Of a stretch of 8,219 bases of DNA, positions 1 through 6,599 are shown piece after piece (the first letter of the stretch is position 1; each line of letters starts with the position of its first letter). Origin of the DNA: Acidobacteriota bacterium. GTDB lineage: Bacteria; Acidobacteriota; Terriglobia; Terriglobales; Acidobacteriaceae. The notes beneath the pieces are model-generated. The model made no database searches and was not told the DNA's origin. It was given only the letters and a program-made list of their open reading frames with translations. Position numbers and translations under genes: made by a program. The DNA is taken from contig JAJZDO010000741.1 in assembly GCA_021805955.1 (NCBI GenBank), positions 1-8,219 on the forward strand, read 5' to 3'.

Positions 1-913
1 TCGAGCAGCACGGCGTTATAACCGGCTGAAACTCCATCAGCTCGACACGTGTAGCGTCCGGATCAAAAAGATTGTATTGCCACTTGCCGTCCAGACCAAT
101 CTGCGGACCGGTATGCTTTGTGGACAATCGACCTTCACGCGTCAACAGGGTCACCGCTGCTTCCATGTTCTGCACGCCGAGCGAAAAGTGATTCATGACG
201 CCGAGCTGGTTCTGCGAGAGCGGGCGAGCGCCGGATGCGGTGCCACGATCGCCTGTAACCAGCATGTACTCCAGCCAGTCGGTTCCATCCGGAACCTGCT
301 GCGATACCCAGTCCAGACGACCTGCTTTCTGGCCGCCATACCAATATGGCCGGAACCCCAAGACAGTCCGATAGAAGGAATCTTCTGCCGTACGGCTATG
401 GACCAAAAATCCTACGTGGATCATGTGGCTGCTGAGCGGGTCTGGCCGGATTGCAGCCATAGAGCCGGCCGGCGGAGGTTGCACAAACTGCAGCTCATTG
501 CCCTCGGGATCGTTCAGCGTAAACCAGACGCTGTGGTCGGACCCATGATGCAGGGTGTCGGAGACCTTGATGCCATTCGCCAACAGATACCGTCGCATTC
601 CCTCCGCCGAAGCTGTCTCCCACCCTACGTGCGCCAACCGGCTGTTGGAAGAATCTCCCGCAGGCAGCGGCAATACCTCCACAAACTGGACAGGGCTGAA
701 GTAATAACGGACACCCGCCGGATCTTCAGGGTCCTGGCCCTTAGTCGCACCCAGGTCGTGCGCATAAAAGCGCTCAGCGGCTTGCGCGTCCGTGGTGTAC
801 ACCGCCATGTGAGAAATTCCCGTAATTGCAGGCCGCGCAGGAATCTTGGCCGCCGTGACCACGCCAGTGGCGGCAACAGCGACGAGCATCACACGAATGA
901 GCAAAGAGGGCAT
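1..913 (-). CDS. Secreted two-domain VOC (glyoxalase/dioxygenase fold) protein, 3' end outside window
   Basis: Reading the minus strand from ATG at 913 gives 304 residues with no stop before the window edge, so the C-terminus is missing. An N-terminal signal peptide is visible: Arg7, a hydrophobic stretch to about residue 20, and a likely cut near VTAA-K23. The mature part holds two VOC domains of two half-modules each, about 30-146 and 160-296. Each has a complete set of the metal-ligand positions known from this fold: His35, Glu79, His95, Glu140 (ISHMAVY, FVEVL, LAHVGWE, NELQFV), then His166, Glu215, His242, Glu291 (IHVGF, WLEYM, MNHFSLG, RVELMEF). A divalent metal site in both domains is therefore plausible. 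VOC enzymes include glyoxalases, dioxygenases, epimerases and drug-binding proteins, and nothing here picks the reaction. The start is supported by AAGGAG four bases upstream. It lies downstream of the GH31 gene on the same strand but behind a terminator, so it is probably a separate unit. Confidence 0.88.
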   Translation of the reverse strand, partial: MPSLLIRVMLVAVAATGVVTAAKIPARPAITGISHMAVYTTDAQAAERFYAHDLGATKGQDPEDPAGVRYYFSPVQFVEVLPLPAGDSSNSRLAHVGWETASAEGMRRYLLANGIKVSDTLHHGSDHSVWFTLNDPEGNELQFVQPPPAGSMAAIRPDPLSSHMIHVGFLVHSRTAEDSFYRTVLGFRPYWYGGQKAGRLDWVSQQVPDGTDWLEYMLVTGDRGTASGARPLSQNQLGVMNHFSLGVQNMEAAVTLLTREGRLSTKHTGPQIGLDGKWQYNLFDPDATRVELMEFQPVITPCCS

Positions 914-917
914 ACAG

Positions 918-923
918 CTCCTT
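918..923 (-). promoter_or_regulatory. Ribosome binding site of the VOC gene
   Basis: On the minus strand AAGGAG lies four bases before the ATG at 913. It is a near-consensus Shine-Dalgarno sequence and fixes the start, which is also the start that gives a proper signal peptide. Confidence 0.65.
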
Positions 924-1180
924 AATCGTGGACAAGAGTTTAAAGCAATCGCTTGTCGACTGCCGGTTATGACAGTGTATGGGAAATGGACAGGGGCGAA
1001 CAGAAACTCTTTACCCCTGCTGACTAATGCGGCGCTCTTCCTTTGGCAGGTATTGCATGGGTGTAAGCGATCAATGGCTGGACATCCGACGAACTGAAAT
1101 TCGTGAGCGGCACTCCACCCTGTTCCTTGATGCTGGACTACGCGGCAAAAGCGCACATTCTCTTCGAAAAGGACAGCAAG

Positions 1181-1215
1181 AAAAGAAAAAGGAAGACGCG
1201 CCGCAGCGCGTCTTC
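1181..1215 (-). terminator. Intrinsic terminator of the GH31 gene
   Basis: A perfect 10-bp GC-rich inverted repeat (1192-1201 with 1206-1215) encloses a 4-base loop. Read on the minus strand the stem is GAAGACGCGC/GCGCGTCTTC and is followed at once by a T-rich tract (CCTTTTTCTTTTC, from 1191 downward). It begins 35 bases after the GH31 TAA stop. The plus-strand side is followed by an A-rich run, so it should act only in the minus direction. It separates GH31 transcription from the downstream VOC gene. Confidence 0.85.
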
Positions 1216-1249
1216 GTCGAAAAATAAAAATCTATTGCTGCCTGCAAAT

Positions 1250-3670
1250 TTAGCGGAGGGTAACGACCTTCTGACTCCCCCCCGCCGCAATCCGCAATAA
1301 AACTACAGCGCCAAAGCGATCCTGGTTAGTATTCCATTGATTGAGCCCAGGTGCTTTACCAGCCTGCTGTTCCTGCACAGGTTTCCCATCGATCTGCAAG
1401 TGGCGCGCAGCGCTGTGTATGCGGAGCAGGTACGTATTGAGCGAACCTTCATACTTCCCCGTTGCCGCTTGCAAGACGATAGTCGTAACCGCTCCGTGCC
1501 GGACTGCGGAAATCGGCTGACGGAGATATTGACCGCGCTCATAAGCGTATGTGGTTCCGTCATCGTCATAGACAAGGAAGCGCGCGGCTGTGGTATCCGG
1601 AAAGACATCCATCGTGATCTCATGGGCTGGATGCTGTCCGACATATTGCTCGACGGGTTGGGTAGCAATGATCGAGCCGCTGCGAACAAAGAGCGGGATA
1701 TCCTTCCAGGTTGCCGCATCGACGGCCACTTGAATCGTCTTAGGTCCGCGATAGCGGCGGCCGCTGGCGTAGTCCATCCACTCTCCTGCGGGCAAGTAGA
1801 TCGCCTGCGTGGTAGCGCCCTGGGTGACGACGGGCGATACCAGAAGAGCATCGCCAAACATCCATTCCGAACGTTGTTTGGCTGCCTCAGGATCCTGCGG
1901 GAACTGCCAGAATAGCGGCCGTACGAGACCAACATTCCCTTCGGTTCCCTGCCGCTCATACGAGTAGATGTAGGGCAACAGTTTGTATCGCAACCGGATG
2001 GCATGGGCTGCGGCTGCCTCCGCAACCGGACCGTAGACCCAGGGCTGCCGCTTCTCATTCAGATTTCCGTGTACCCGCATGATGGGAACAAATGCCGCGA
2101 ACTCCATCCATCGTGCGTAATTTTCAGCAGTGGGATGGCCGTTAAACCCGCCAGCATCCATACTCCAGTGAAATTCCCCCGTATCCAGAGCGGCCAGCAT
2201 CCGCTTACGCTGGAAAGCCATGGTGGGAAAGCCGGTGTCAATATCGCCCGACCATCCGGCGTACCCGTAGCGGCTGGCGCCAAGAAAGAACGCCCGGTTG
2301 ATCGACCAGACCCGCAGATTCGAGTCCGCACGCTGCCCGGAGTAGAGCATGCGGCCCATATTCAGAAATTGAAAATTGTTGAATATGGTTGTGCCTGAAA
2401 CATCCGCCTCATCATTCCACCAGGCGACCATCCCGGCATGAAAGGAAGGCAGCAGATGCTGCCAGAACCAATTGCGTGTTTCGGGCAAGTTGAAATCGAG
2501 ATCCTTCGCCATCCGTCCGGAAAAATAATCAGGCATAGCCGGCTCGCCTGGATACCAGAGCTGGTGCTGGGTGGCATATGCGGCGGCCATGGTGGGTTGT
2601 GTCGTGCTGTGAGCGATTGTCAGGAGGATGCGCGGCTTCAGAATTCCAGCGAGCTTCACGCCTTGCTGTTTCATGTGATCCGCAAAAACGCCTGAGGCGC
2701 CGTCCGGAAACTTGTCAGGCGCAACATTGCCAGGGCCGGAGGTGCTGTTCCAGCGCCATTCCCCGTAGTTATCCTCTCCCCACGCCTTCCAGTCAAAGTC
2801 AAGAATGAAGCCATCAATCGGAATCTGCCGATTACGGTATGTCGCAACAATGTTTTCTACTTCCTGCTGCGTGGAACCCCACTGGCTATTGAGAAATCCC
2901 AGGGTCCATTTTGGCGGCAGCGGCGGCGGCCCCACCAGCTGGGACAGGTTCGCCATCGTCGTCATAGGCGTACCAACCGCGATAAATGCCTCCAGCTCCG
3001 GCCGTGAGTCCTGTTCGAAGAGCAGGTTTGCTGGAGTTATCTGAATTGCCCCGGCCTCTGAGTCTACAAGCAGCGCATAACGACTCGTAAAAATGAAAGG
3101 GCCGCCACTTTCCCCCTGGATTCCAGCAAGAACGGGACCACCGCTATTGCGAGTCAAGCCAGCCTTAGTGTCATGCAGGCCGATGCCGTGCAGTCCATAG
3201 AAGATGTCTTTCGGACTATGGGCCGCAAAAAACTCGTGATTTTCTGCCCTCGACAGAACCTGCTCAACTTTCAGAAGCTGATGTCCAGCGGGGTCGAAGA
3301 CCGTAACAACGCCACCGGAGCTGCCCCGGACGCGCACCCTGATCTTTGCGCTGGCAAGAAAAAATCCATCCTTAACCTGCAAGATGTGTACGAACGACGG
3401 CGGCCTGTAGCTGGGATCAAGGACTAATGTGCGGGGAGAGTCTGTACCGTGCGGGCGCGCATCGATCCGGACAACATTGTCTTCAACCAGCTGCACAGTG
3501 AAGGTAGAAGCACCAGACGAAACTTGCACTCCATTCACAGTGGGTTGCATGTGAACGCTGCCGGCGCTTTGCGCCACCAGCGTTGCAGCGCCTGCCATAA
3601 GGAGTATTGCCGACAGGAGGATGCTCCAGATCAATCTGATGTTTTGCTCAGCCTGTACGCCTCTGCTCAT
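1250..3670 (-). CDS. Secreted glycoside hydrolase family 31 alpha-glycosidase
   Basis: This 806-residue protein hydrolyses a terminal alpha-glycosidic bond with retention, as family GH31 does; members act on alpha-glucosides, alpha-xylosides, alpha-galactosides and others. Residues 1 to about 36 form a signal peptide (hydrophobic core about 14-33, cut near AQSA), so it acts outside the cytoplasm. An N-terminal beta-sandwich (about 37-245) is followed by the (beta/alpha)8 barrel from PPLPPKW (249-255). The nucleophile motif is WWNDEAD (417-423, Asp420); the acid/base is probably Asp476 in WSGDIDTGF; WSMDAGGF (502-509) and the RVHG block (His534) complete the pocket. The beta-rich C-terminus has IPLFVRSG (658-665) and a YDDDGTTYAYERG block (701-713) as in DUF5110-type modules. 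I chose ATG 3670 because AGGTGAGG lies nine bases upstream; the GTG at 3685 lies inside that site. It is divergent from the rhamnosidase gene. The family is certain; the substrate is not readable. Confidence 0.93.
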   Translation of the reverse strand: MSRGVQAEQNIRLIWSILLSAILLMAGAATLVAQSAGSVHMQPTVNGVQVSSGASTFTVQLVEDNVVRIDARPHGTDSPRTLVLDPSYRPPSFVHILQVKDGFFLASAKIRVRVRGSSGGVVTVFDPAGHQLLKVEQVLSRAENHEFFAAHSPKDIFYGLHGIGLHDTKAGLTRNSGGPVLAGIQGESGGPFIFTSRYALLVDSEAGAIQITPANLLFEQDSRPELEAFIAVGTPMTTMANLSQLVGPPPLPPKWTLGFLNSQWGSTQQEVENIVATYRNRQIPIDGFILDFDWKAWGEDNYGEWRWNSTSGPGNVAPDKFPDGASGVFADHMKQQGVKLAGILKPRILLTIAHSTTQPTMAAAYATQHQLWYPGEPAMPDYFSGRMAKDLDFNLPETRNWFWQHLLPSFHAGMVAWWNDEADVSGTTIFNNFQFLNMGRMLYSGQRADSNLRVWSINRAFFLGASRYGYAGWSGDIDTGFPTMAFQRKRMLAALDTGEFHWSMDAGGFNGHPTAENYARWMEFAAFVPIMRVHGNLNEKRQPWVYGPVAEAAAAHAIRLRYKLLPYIYSYERQGTEGNVGLVRPLFWQFPQDPEAAKQRSEWMFGDALLVSPVVTQGATTQAIYLPAGEWMDYASGRRYRGPKTIQVAVDAATWKDIPLFVRSGSIIATQPVEQYVGQHPAHEITMDVFPDTTAARFLVYDDDGTTYAYERGQYLRQPISAVRHGAVTTIVLQAATGKYEGSLNTYLLRIHSAARHLQIDGKPVQEQQAGKAPGLNQWNTNQDRFGAVVLLRIAAGGSQKVVTLR

Positions 3671-3679
3671 TCGAAAATA

Positions 3680-3687
3680 CCTCACCT
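3680..3687 (-). promoter_or_regulatory. Ribosome binding site of the GH31 gene, deciding the start
   Basis: Minus-strand AGGTGAGG lies nine bases before ATG 3670. The upstream in-frame GTG (3685-3683) is inside this sequence and has no site of its own, so the shorter 806-residue product is preferred over 811 residues. Confidence 0.6.
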
Positions 3688-3830
3688 AGAAAGACGGATG
3701 TTTGCCTGCTCATCGCTATCCCTATCAGCATAGCTGCGTCATAGCCGAAAATCCGCAGCAAAGCGCATCGTGCCAGGACAGAAGTTGTGAATAGAACTGG
3801 CTTACGGAAAAAGTCTCGATGCAGCTCACT

Positions 3831-3840
3831 TGCGGCCGCA
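3831..3840. repeat. Perfect 10-bp palindrome TGCGGCCGCA
   Basis: This sequence equals its own reverse complement and sits four bases upstream of a TTGACA box in the divergent region. Its position suits an operator, but a GC-rich 10-bp palindrome can also arise by chance. No second copy was seen in this intergenic region. Confidence 0.3.
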
Positions 3841-3844
3841 TCAG

Positions 3845-3873
3845 TTGACAACGCATTGTGCAAAGAGTGAAAT
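3845..3873 (+). promoter_or_regulatory. Candidate sigma-70 promoter of the GH78 gene
   Basis: A perfect TTGACA (3845-3850) is followed after 17 bases by TGAAAT (3868-3873), which matches the TATAAT box at four of six positions but lacks the important A at position two. Transcription would start near 3880, just before ATG 3884. If real, it rules out the in-frame TTG at 3830 as start and would give either a nearly leaderless message from 3884 or a longer leader to ATG 4025. Confidence 0.3.
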
Positions 3874-3883
3874 AACGGTTCTC

Positions 3884-6514
3884 ATGGCAACGATTCCATT
3901 ATTCCTCTGCTCTTTGATGCCGTCTCTCTTGTTTTTGAATTTTTCGCAGTCTTCCGGATGTTTTTCGATCAGCCCCCTGCACCCGTTGGCAGGCTGGCAG
4001 CGCTGTTTCAAGATCAATTGGGCAATGGTGACGATCGCCCTTCTAGTGCCAATTTTGACGCAAGCTGCGATTGCACAGACGGGCATGGGAGACCCGGCGG
4101 TTGGGGCGACCCAAATCGCGGATCATCAGCTCGACCCAGCACGGTCGATGACTTCTTCAACTCTCGAAAGCGCCGTTCACCAGCCATTACCTGAACACTA
4201 TATCTGGACCCATCTGGATTCCGGTCCAGTGGAACCATCTCTCCAGATGCAGTATTTTCGCCGGACTTTTACCGTGAATACTGTTGCCAAACACGCGACT
4301 TTGTATATCGCGGGGCCACGGTCAGCAAAGATTTATCTCAATGGAAAACTTGTCGGGTATTACTCGCTCAATCTCGACTTTCCCATGGGCATCCGGGTCT
4401 ATCCATGCGATGTTACGTCTTACCTGAGATTGGGGCGAAATATTCTCGCTATCGAAGCGATTCGAGGGCCGGACGCCACAAATCAAAGTGAGGACTGGAT
4501 GCAGTCACACGGCGAAGTTTTGGCGGCGATGCTGGTGCCGGAACCGCGCGGCGTCCAAGGCAAGCCCCTTGTTATGACAGACGCCAGCTGGCGCACTCAG
4601 TCAAGTTCCGTTCCAGACGGCTGGTCTTCCTCAGACTTCGACGACTCTTCCTGGAAGCGAGCTCAGGACCACGGCGCCATTGAGAGCTCAATCAACTTTT
4701 TCCAGGGGAATGCTGATGCCGGCATGTATGCGTGGCCAGGTTATGACGGAATCTCTTCATTCCTTGCACATTTTTCGCTGGCACCAATGAGGGTCTCTCA
4801 CGTTTACGCAGGAGCCGGCGAAATTCACAATGCGGACGATGTAGTAACCCGAACGCCTGGACGCTCTCTGACAGTTACGCTGCCGGCAGAGACAGTTCCC
4901 TTTCATGATGCGCCCCAGATACTGATCGATTTTGGAAGAGAGGTAACGGGCCGGTTGGAGATTGAATCGGCTGCGGACAGCCCTTCAGCCGTAACCGTTC
5001 AATATGGTGAATCCGAACCAGAGGCCCTCTCGGAGCCCTATCTAGGTGTGGATCCAGTCTATATTCCGCCGCATGGGACTGCTTTCGGGCCTAAGAGTGC
5101 ATTTCGATATGCGATTATCCGTTTTACGAGTGGCCGATCGACAGTGATTACCAGTATTAAGCTGGATGGGATTGCATACCCGGTAAAGTATCAAGGCAGC
5201 TTCGAATCATCGGATACTTCTTTGAATAAGATGTGGGCCATAGGCGCCTATACAGCCCACCTATGCATGCAGGACGATATCTGGGACGCATCAAAACGTG
5301 ACCGCAGACGATGGATGGGCGACCTGGACGTGAGTGGCCGCACCATTGACGATGTGTTTTTTGATCATTTTTTAATGGAAGATACCATGAGCCGTCTGAT
5401 CGGTGATGCTCCTGTTAGCGCACATGTCAACGGAATACCCGGTTATTCCGCATTCTGGGTTACGGGTGAAACGCAATACTATCTCCATTCCGGATCTCTC
5501 GCACAGTTACAAAGCGTTCACCAGCGGCTGATTGAATTGCTCCAGTACTTGCAGAAAGACCTTGATGAACGCCACCTGTTTGCTGACAAAAGCGGCGCAT
5601 GGCTCTTTGTCGATTGGTCGCCGGAGTTAAGCGGGAATACCAGACAATCCCGGATGGCCACGCAATTTGAGTACTACGCTGCATTTCGGGATGGCGCCTA
5701 TCTTCTCAATGTGTTACATGATGACAGTCATGCGGCTGCAATGAAGGCTGAGGCGCAAGCGCTGAAAGCAGCGGCTCAGCAAAATTGGCTGAACTCTGCC
5801 GGTACGTTTGGAGATCGATGGCAGCCAAATGCCTATGCCGTGCTTTCGGGAGTGGCTAATCCGAAACAATATCCTGCGATCTGGAAACAGGTCCTTTCTA
5901 ACGTTGGCCACATAACCTACAACCCCTACATTATTACTCCTTATTACAACTATTACGTTGTGAGTGCGATGGCTCGCATGGGTCAACGGCAGGCAGCGCT
6001 GAACTGGATCCGTCAATATTGGGGCGGCATGCTCAATGAAGGTGCGACCAGTTTCTGGGAGGGATATGATCCTGCCTGGTATAAGGGGTACGGCTTCCAT
6101 CAATCACTACAGGCAGACAACTCTTCCGGGTTCTTTGTGAGCCTTGCGCACGGTTGGTCGAGCGGCGTTACGCCTTGGCTGATGGAGCAGGTTCTTGGCA
6201 TAGAGCCAACCTCCGGAGGATTTGCAACTGTCTCCATACGCCCCGATCTGATGGATCTTCAGTGGGCAAAGGGTAGCGAGCCGACCCCGCACGGACTACT
6301 AGGCGTTGACATTCATCGTGGACAGAATGGATACATAACCAATATTGACCTGCCGCCTGCTGTACAAGCAGAAGTATCTGTGCCGATATCCACGCCGACG
6401 ATGCACGTCCTGGTCAACTCTCATCCGACGCAAAACTCAACTGCCGAGAACAACACCCGGGCGGTCATTCTTCTGCATGGTCCGGGCCACTACACTCTCA
6501 CAACGCATGAATAG
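3884..6514 (+). CDS. Exported GH78-type alpha-L-rhamnosidase
   Basis: The 876-residue product should remove terminal alpha-L-rhamnose from glycans or glycosides. It has the GH78 order: an N-terminal beta-sandwich lectin-like part (YFRRTF at 124, IYLNGKLVGYY about 150-160, SDFDDSSW about 250-257), a second beta domain (ILIDFGREVTGRLE, 346-359), a six-hairpin catalytic barrel from about 440 (LNKMW), and a C-terminal beta domain (GFATVSIRP, 779-787, and onward). Glu726 in GATSFWEG matches the known catalytic base position, and AHGWSSG (755-761) is typical. The usual RDERxGWxGD motif reads KRDRRRWMGD (471-480), lacking the acid Glu. The start is uncertain: TTG 3830 (894 aa), ATG 3884, or ATG 4025 (829 aa), which would begin just at the hydrophobic export signal ending LTQAAIA-QTG. 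No start has a good ribosome site. It is divergent from GH31 and convergent with the isomerase gene. Confidence 0.88.
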   Translation: MATIPLFLCSLMPSLLFLNFSQSSGCFSISPLHPLAGWQRCFKINWAMVTIALLVPILTQAAIAQTGMGDPAVGATQIADHQLDPARSMTSSTLESAVHQPLPEHYIWTHLDSGPVEPSLQMQYFRRTFTVNTVAKHATLYIAGPRSAKIYLNGKLVGYYSLNLDFPMGIRVYPCDVTSYLRLGRNILAIEAIRGPDATNQSEDWMQSHGEVLAAMLVPEPRGVQGKPLVMTDASWRTQSSSVPDGWSSSDFDDSSWKRAQDHGAIESSINFFQGNADAGMYAWPGYDGISSFLAHFSLAPMRVSHVYAGAGEIHNADDVVTRTPGRSLTVTLPAETVPFHDAPQILIDFGREVTGRLEIESAADSPSAVTVQYGESEPEALSEPYLGVDPVYIPPHGTAFGPKSAFRYAIIRFTSGRSTVITSIKLDGIAYPVKYQGSFESSDTSLNKMWAIGAYTAHLCMQDDIWDASKRDRRRWMGDLDVSGRTIDDVFFDHFLMEDTMSRLIGDAPVSAHVNGIPGYSAFWVTGETQYYLHSGSLAQLQSVHQRLIELLQYLQKDLDERHLFADKSGAWLFVDWSPELSGNTRQSRMATQFEYYAAFRDGAYLLNVLHDDSHAAAMKAEAQALKAAAQQNWLNSAGTFGDRWQPNAYAVLSGVANPKQYPAIWKQVLSNVGHITYNPYIITPYYNYYVVSAMARMGQRQAALNWIRQYWGGMLNEGATSFWEGYDPAWYKGYGFHQSLQADNSSGFFVSLAHGWSSGVTPWLMEQVLGIEPTSGGFATVSIRPDLMDLQWAKGSEPTPHGLLGVDIHRGQNGYITNIDLPPAVQAEVSVPISTPTMHVLVNSHPTQNSTAENNTRAVILLHGPGHYTLTTHE

Positions 6515-6599
6515 TGTTGATGTTTGCCCTTCATCATCAAACCCAACCCACCAGCCCGCTTTTCGGTTTAGTGTGGCGATGCCGAAGGTTAGCAGCGGC
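6515..6599. other. Convergent gap after the GH78 and isomerase genes
   Basis: This 85-base gap separates two stop codons facing each other. The only structures are weak: TTGATG (6517-6522) pairs with CATCAA (6535-6540) across a 12-base loop, and a 4-bp GCCG/CGGC pair lies near 6581-6599. Neither is followed by a T-tract on the relevant strand, so no intrinsic terminator is called for either gene. Confidence 0.4.

Larger units (their letters stand above)
914..1249. other. Intergenic gap between the VOC and GH31 genes
   Basis: These 336 bases hold no ORF that looks like a real protein. The short plus-strand frames here are low-complexity, Lys/Arg-rich or run antisense into neighbouring genes. 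The parts that can be supported are the minus-strand terminator near the GH31 stop and the ribosome binding site of the VOC gene. A promoter for the VOC gene should lie around 930-1050, but I found no -35/-10 pair with acceptable spacing. Confidence 0.6.
3671..3883. promoter_or_regulatory. Divergent promoter region between GH31 and GH78 genes
   Basis: About 210 bases separate the two start codons and must carry both promoters unless the genes are read from elsewhere. On the plus side there is a TTGACA box and, four bases before it, a perfect 10-bp palindrome. For the minus direction I see TATGCT-like and TATTCA-like -10 candidates but no matching -35 box, so no minus promoter is called. A shared regulator binding here would co-control both glycosidases; this is inference from the layout. 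Confidence 0.5.

Noticed and set aside
77..925. 282-residue open frame on the plus strand
   Set aside because: It lies antisense to the VOC gene, is rich in Arg, His and Cys, and shows no domain. The opposite frame has a signal peptide, a ribosome site and two clear VOC domains.
1027..1300. Small plus-strand frames in the 914-1249 gap
   Set aside because: They are Lys/Arg-rich, read through the terminator hairpin and into the antisense of GH31, and have no convincing ribosome site.
1303..2058. 251-residue frame on the minus strand
   Set aside because: It is a shifted frame inside the GH31 gene with Arg/Ser-rich composition and no recognisable motif.
2920..2935. GGC/GCG-rich repeat-like stretch
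   Set aside because: It encodes the Pro-rich PPPLPPKW segment at the start of the GH31 barrel and is explained by codon use.
6517..6540. TTGATG/CATCAA hairpin as a terminator for GH78
   Set aside because: Only six base pairs with a 12-base loop and no T-tract after it.
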